Below, one piece after another: positions 46,938 to 51,036 of a stretch of 51,036 nucleotides of DNA. Numbering within the stretch: the first letter of the stretch is position 1; each line of letters begins with the position of its first letter. The translations under genes and the position numbers were made by a program. A model generated the notes under the pieces. The model was not told the origin of the DNA and searched no databases. It saw only the letters and a program-made list of their open reading frames with translations. The stretch lies in contig JAJZUV010000022.1 in assembly GCA_021848345.1 (NCBI GenBank), positions 1 through 51,036 of the forward strand, in the 5' to 3' direction. The DNA is from Pseudomonadota bacterium. GTDB lineage: Bacteria > Pseudomonadota > Gammaproteobacteria > Burkholderiales > Burkholderiaceae_C.

Positions 46938-49454
46938 TCAATCGGCGGCGCGCAGCAGGCGCAACGGCGGTTCGCGCAACACGCGGCGCAGGCTCAGCCA
47001 GCCCACGACCAGCGCCAGCGCGGCGCCCGCGGCCACGCCCAGGGGCAACCAGGCTGGCGACGGCACCCAGGCGAACTCGAACACCTTGCGCGCCAGCAGC
47101 CAGGCCGCCGCCATCGCGCCGACCGCGCCGAGCAGCCCGGCCAGCGCTCCCGCCAGCAGCAGTTCGGCGGCCATGACTCGGCGCAGCAGCGCGTCCGATG
47201 CTCCGAGCACACGCCACAGCGCGGTCTCGTGCTCGCGCTCGCGGCGCCCGATGAACAGGCAGGCCACCAGCACGATCAGCCCGGCGCCCAGCGCGAAGCC
47301 GAACAGCCACTGCACGGCGCTGCCCACCTGCGCGAGCAGGTGCCGAAGCTGGCCCAGCAACTCGGCCAGGTCGATGATGGTGATGTCGGGAAAGCGCCGC
47401 CCCAGTTCGGCGTCGACTTCGGGCGACGTGTCGGCCCCCTCGTGGAACGCAGCCAGGTAGGTGAAGGGCTGGCGCTCCAGCATGGCGCGCGGCGCCAGCA
47501 CGAAGAAGTTGGCGTGCATCGACGCCCAGTCCACCTTGCGCAGGCTGCCGACGCGTGCCTCCAGGGTGTCGCCGGCGATGTCGAAGCGCAACCGGTCTCC
47601 GAGCTTCAGCCCCAGCGTGGTGGCGATGCCCTGGTCGAGGGAAAGCTCGCGCGCGCCGGGAGCCGCGGTGGCCGCCCAGGCACCGGCCACGATGCGGTTG
47701 TCGGCGGGCAGCGTGCGCGCGGTGGACAGGTTGAACTCGCGATCGATCAGGTGGCGCGCGCGCTCGTCGCGGTAGTCGCGCCCGAACACCGCGCGCCCGT
47801 TCACGGCCACCAGGCGCGCGCGCACCATGGGGTACCAGTCGTAGTCGCGGATACCCGCGCGCGCCAGCGCGGCGCGAAAGGCCGTGCCCTGCTGCGGCTG
47901 CACGTTGATCACGAACCGGTCGGGCGCGTTGGCGGGCAGCGAGGCCTGCCAGCCCGCCAGCAGCCCGTCGCGCAGCATGCCCACCAGCAGCAGCGCCATC
48001 AACGCCAGGCCCAGCGCGGTGATCTGCGCCACCCCGCTCCAGCCGCGCGCGCCCAGCTGGCGCGCGGCGAGCGCCAGCGTGCCGCGCCCGCGCTCGCCGG
48101 CCGCGCGCAGCAGCGGTAGCGACAGCGCGGCGACGGCGGCGAGCAGCGCGGCGGCCGCGGCGAAGGCTCCGAGCGCGATCCAGCCCAGCCAGCCGCGCCC
48201 GCCGAGCAGCAGGCACGCGAGCGCGAACATCGCGAGCCCCAGCGCTCCGACCAGGCGCGCCGCGGCGCTGGGAGCCAGCGCCTCGCTGCGCAGCACCCGC
48301 AGCGGCGGCACGCCGGCCAGGCGCAGCAGCGCCGGCAGCGCGAAGGCCAGCAGCAGCGTACCCATGCTGAGCAGGGTCAGCGCGGCCGGCTGCCAGCCGG
48401 GCGCGCCTAGCTGGCCGGCGTCCACCAGGCGGCGCAGCAGACCCAGCAACAAGGCCTGCAGGCCCAGTCCGGCCAGGCTGCCGACCAGGGTCGCGCTGAG
48501 GCCCAGCAGCGCGAGTTCCGCGCCCACCAGCGCCAGTACGGTGCGTCGGCGCATGCCCAGCGCCTTGAGCAGGGCCACCGGTTGCTGGCGTCGGCGCGCG
48601 AAGTCTCGTGCGGCCACCGCCACCGCCACCGCGGCGAGCAGAGCCGCCAGCAGGGCCACCAGGCGCAGGTAGTCGGCGCCGCGCTGCAGGTTGCGGTCGA
48701 ATCCGTTGCCGGCCGCGTCCGGGGTGCTCAGGCGCAGGCCGCGCAGGGCCTGGCCGTGGATGCGTGCGCGCGCCCACGCGGCGTAGGCGTCGACCGCCGG
48801 CTGCGGCCCCGTCAGCGCCAGCGCGTATTCCACGCGGCTGGCCGGCTGGATGAGGCCGGTGGACTCCAGGTCCGCCTGGTTGAGCAGAACCCGCGGCGCC
48901 AGCCCGGGGATGCCGGCGCCGCGATCGGGCTCCCCGGTCACCAGCGCTGCGATGCGCAGGCTGCGCTGGCCGAGCAGGATGGGCCCCTGCGGCGGCGCCC
49001 CCAGGCGCTGCGCCAGCAACGGCGACACCCAGACGGTGCCGGGCCGCGGAATCGGGGTCGCGGGAAGCGCGGCGCCGGGCGCCGCCGCCCGCAGCTTGAC
49101 CTTGCCGAGCAGCGGATACCCGGGCCCGACGACCTTCACCGCGACGAGTTGGGTGCGCCCCTGCGCGCCCGGACCCAGGGCCATGCTGGCGAACAGATCG
49201 GTGCGCGCCATGCGCAGGCCCAGCTCGCGTGCGTGTTGTTCGAACTCCGCGGGCAAGGGGTGGTCGCCGCGCAGCAGCAACTGGCCGCCGAGCAGTTGCG
49301 CGGCGTCGCGCTGCAGGCCCGCATGCAGACGCTGCGCGACAAAGCCCACCCCCGACAGCGCGGTGGCCGCCAGCACCAGCGCCAGCCAGATCAGCCCCAT
49401 CTGCGCCGAGCGAAGCTCGGCGATCAGCAGGGATGCGAAGCCGCGGGCGCGCAT
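46938..49454 (-). CDS. ABC transporter permease, YbbP-like (FtsX type)
   Basis: An 838-residue protein with about ten hydrophobic segments in two FtsX-like blocks (about 260-430 and 700-830) and two large periplasmic domains (about 45-240 and 495-690). The cytoplasmic loops RRQQPVALLKALGMRR and EHETALWRVLGAS are the coupling helices that contact the ATPase. Its ATPase (YbbA-like) is not in this window and may lie elsewhere or be shared. It sits between prfC and the globin gene; the 16-bp gap to prfC suggests cotranscription. Confidence 0.9.
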   Translation of the reverse strand: MRARGFASLLIAELRSAQMGLIWLALVLAATALSGVGFVAQRLHAGLQRDAAQLLGGQLLLRGDHPLPAEFEQHARELGLRMARTDLFASMALGPGAQGRTQLVAVKVVGPGYPLLGKVKLRAAAPGAALPATPIPRPGTVWVSPLLAQRLGAPPQGPILLGQRSLRIAALVTGEPDRGAGIPGLAPRVLLNQADLESTGLIQPASRVEYALALTGPQPAVDAYAAWARARIHGQALRGLRLSTPDAAGNGFDRNLQRGADYLRLVALLAALLAAVAVAVAARDFARRRQQPVALLKALGMRRRTVLALVGAELALLGLSATLVGSLAGLGLQALLLGLLRRLVDAGQLGAPGWQPAALTLLSMGTLLLAFALPALLRLAGVPPLRVLRSEALAPSAAARLVGALGLAMFALACLLLGGRGWLGWIALGAFAAAAALLAAVAALSLPLLRAAGERGRGTLALAARQLGARGWSGVAQITALGLALMALLLVGMLRDGLLAGWQASLPANAPDRFVINVQPQQGTAFRAALARAGIRDYDWYPMVRARLVAVNGRAVFGRDYRDERARHLIDREFNLSTARTLPADNRIVAGAWAATAAPGARELSLDQGIATTLGLKLGDRLRFDIAGDTLEARVGSLRKVDWASMHANFFVLAPRAMLERQPFTYLAAFHEGADTSPEVDAELGRRFPDITIIDLAELLGQLRHLLAQVGSAVQWLFGFALGAGLIVLVACLFIGRREREHETALWRVLGASDALLRRVMAAELLLAGALAGLLGAVGAMAAAWLLARKVFEFAWVPSPAWLPLGVAAGAALALVVGWLSLRRVLREPPLRLLRAAD

Positions 49455-49470
49455 CGCGAGATGGCCGCCC

Positions 49471-51036
49471 TCAGGCCGCCAGATCGGTCTGGAACACCCG
49501 GCCCGCGTGCTCGCGCAAGGCGTGGAAGGAAATCTGCGGCCAGCGTTCCTGCAACACGCGCAGCTCGGCGGCGTGGGTCAGCAGCACGGCCGGCGCGTCG
49601 ACCACGTCGTAGGCGATGCGATGGGCGTTCTCGTCGATGAAGCGCTTGAGGTCGCGCTCGTCGTCGCAGTGGATCCAGCGCGCCACGCGATACGGCGTGG
49701 AGCCCAGGCGCGCGGCCACGTTGTATTCACCGCTGAGCCGATGCAGCACGACGTCGAACTGCAGCGCACCCACCGCGCCCAGCAGCAGGCTGCCGCTGAA
49801 GTGCGGCCGGAACACCTGGATCGCGCCCTCCTCGCCGAGCTGCATCAGCCCGGTGCGCAACTGCTTACTGCGCAGGGGATCGGCGATTTCCACCGCCTGG
49901 AACAGTTCGGGCGCGAAGAACGGCAGCCCGGTGAACTGCAGGTTCTCGCCCTCGGTGAGGGTGTCGCCCAGGCGCAGCGTGCCGTGATTGGGAATGCCGA
50001 TGATGTCCCCGGCCCAGGCTTCCTCCAGCAGTTCGCGGCGCTGCGACATGAAGGCCACGACCGTGTTCGGACGGATGTCCTTGCCGCTGCGCCCCACGCG
50101 CAGGCGCATGCCCCGCGTGAAGCGCCCGGAGCACACGCGCACGAAGGCGATGCGGTCGCGGTGCGCCGGATCCATGTTGGCCTGGATCTTGAACACCACG
50201 CCGCTGAAACGCGATTCGTCGGGCTCCACCACCCGCTGCACCGCGGGTCGCGGCTGCGGCGGGGGCGCCAGGTCCACCAGCGCGTCGAGCACCTCGCGCA
50301 CACCGAAATTGTTGATGGCCGAGCCGAAGAACAGCGGCGACTGCCGCCCGGCGCGGAAGGCCTGCACGTCGAGCTCGGCGGTGGCCTCGCGCAACAGCTC
50401 CAGTTCCTCGCTCGCCTGCGCGTGCTCGGGCCCGAAGCGCGCGGCCAGCTGCGGGTTGTCCAGGCCGTCGATGACCTCGTCGTCGCCGTCGTCCAGGCGG
50501 TCCTCGCCGGCGCGGAACACGCGCATGCGCTGGCGCCGCAGGTCCAGCACGCCGTGGAAGTTCTTGCCCATGCCCACCGGCCAGCTCAGCGGCACCGGGT
50601 CCATGCCCAGGTGGCGCTCGATCTCGTCCATCAGGTCCAGCGGGGCGCGCACCTCGCGGTCCATCTTGTTGACGAAGGTGATGATCGGCGTGTTGCGAGC
50701 GCGGCAGACCTCCAGCAGGCGCAGGGTCTGCGCCTCCACGCCGTTGGCCGCGTCGATGACCATCAGCGCAGCGTCCACCGCGGTGAGCACGCGGTAGGTG
50801 TCCTCGGAGAAGTCCTGGTGCCCGGGGGTGTCGAGCAGGTTGATGACGCAGTCGCGCCATTCCATCTGCATCACCGACGAGGCCACCGAGATGCCCCGCT
50901 GCTTCTCGATCTCCATCCAGTCGGAAGTGGCGTGGCGGCTGGCCTTGCGCGCCTTCACCGAGCCGGCGATCTGGATCGCCCCCGAGAACAGCAGGAGCTT
51001 TTCCGTCAAGGTGGTCTTGCCGGCGTCGGGGTGGGA
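49471..51036 (-). CDS. prfC: Peptide chain release factor 3, truncated by the window edge
   Basis: A GTPase that removes RF1 and RF2 from the ribosome. The right edge cuts the gene inside the P-loop: SHPDAGKTTLTEKLL is the last visible part. G3 is DTPGHQDF and G4 is NKMD. RF3-specific blocks such as DWMEIEKQRGISVASSVMQM and AALMVIDAANGVEAQT follow. 522 codons including the stop are present; about ten N-terminal residues are missing. A start at the internal TTG (51009) is rejected because the P-loop lies upstream of it. Confidence 0.96.
   Translation of the reverse strand, partial: SHPDAGKTTLTEKLLLFSGAIQIAGSVKARKASRHATSDWMEIEKQRGISVASSVMQMEWRDCVINLLDTPGHQDFSEDTYRVLTAVDAALMVIDAANGVEAQTLRLLEVCRARNTPIITFVNKMDREVRAPLDLMDEIERHLGMDPVPLSWPVGMGKNFHGVLDLRRQRMRVFRAGEDRLDDGDDEVIDGLDNPQLAARFGPEHAQASEELELLREATAELDVQAFRAGRQSPLFFGSAINNFGVREVLDALVDLAPPPQPRPAVQRVVEPDESRFSGVVFKIQANMDPAHRDRIAFVRVCSGRFTRGMRLRVGRSGKDIRPNTVVAFMSQRRELLEEAWAGDIIGIPNHGTLRLGDTLTEGENLQFTGLPFFAPELFQAVEIADPLRSKQLRTGLMQLGEEGAIQVFRPHFSGSLLLGAVGALQFDVVLHRLSGEYNVAARLGSTPYRVARWIHCDDERDLKRFIDENAHRIAYDVVDAPAVLLTHAAELRVLQERWPQISFHALREHAGRVFQTDLAA

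Overview
The window is about 51 kb of high-GC chromosomal DNA. Gene content points to a betaproteobacterium of the order Burkholderiales: a protocatechuate 4,5-cleavage cluster of the kind found in Comamonas and its relatives, a kynBUA operon, PagP, SLC45-like and Gfo/Idh/MocA proteins, and several large c-di-GMP proteins. Genus cannot be assigned from sequence alone. Housekeeping genes (serS, ispH, radC, prfC) show it is chromosome rather than plasmid.

Layout, left to right. (1) 1-9.8 kb: aromatic catabolism. A minus-strand run ligJ-ligK-DUF1932 dehydrogenase-ligI-ligA-ligB-ligC encodes ring cleavage of protocatechuate to 4-carboxy-2-hydroxymuconate semialdehyde, oxidation to 2-pyrone-4,6-dicarboxylate, hydrolysis to oxalomesaconate, hydration and aldol cleavage to pyruvate and oxaloacetate. 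A LysR regulator and an SDR lie upstream, an MFS transporter faces the cluster, and a partial outer-membrane protein (Phenol_MetA_deg type) begins at the left edge. A 30-bp operator-like motif is found in front of both ligJ and the outer-membrane gene, in each case exactly 32 bp from a CATAAT -10 box. (2) 9.8-18 kb: a c-di-GMP and envelope block with a tandem HD-GYP protein, a 1341-residue GAF/PAS/GGDEF/EAL protein, PagP and a membrane GGDEF protein behind a tiny coupled leader ORF. (3) 18-21.5 kb: small stress-type proteins: a His-rich secreted protein, a KGG-repeat protein, and two unrecognised paralogues that share an unusual promoter layout. (4) 21.5-31 kb: mixed accessory genes including TrhA/hemolysin III, a metallophosphoesterase, a thiolase/DUF35 pair, an HlyD-permease-ATPase export operon with a DUF4087 lipoprotein-like protein, an SDR, a YchJ protein and a VOC protein. 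(5) 31-37.7 kb: a glycine-rich autotransporter and several small hypothetical, LprI, DinB and AhpD-like genes. (6) 37.75-39 kb: a 1.2-kb remnant of an integrative element at the 3' end of tRNA-Ser(CGA), with 56-bp direct repeats, TACCCG arm-like sites and a truncated integrase. (7) 39-51 kb: serS, ispH, fkpB, radC, smr, the kynBUA tryptophan catabolic operon, a truncated hemoglobin, a large ABC permease and prfC (cut by the right edge).

The strongest new-looking signals are the phase-conserved lig operator, the shared promoter of the two small paralogues, and the tRNA-Ser element remnant. Nothing here resembles a CRISPR, toxin-antitoxin or known defence locus.
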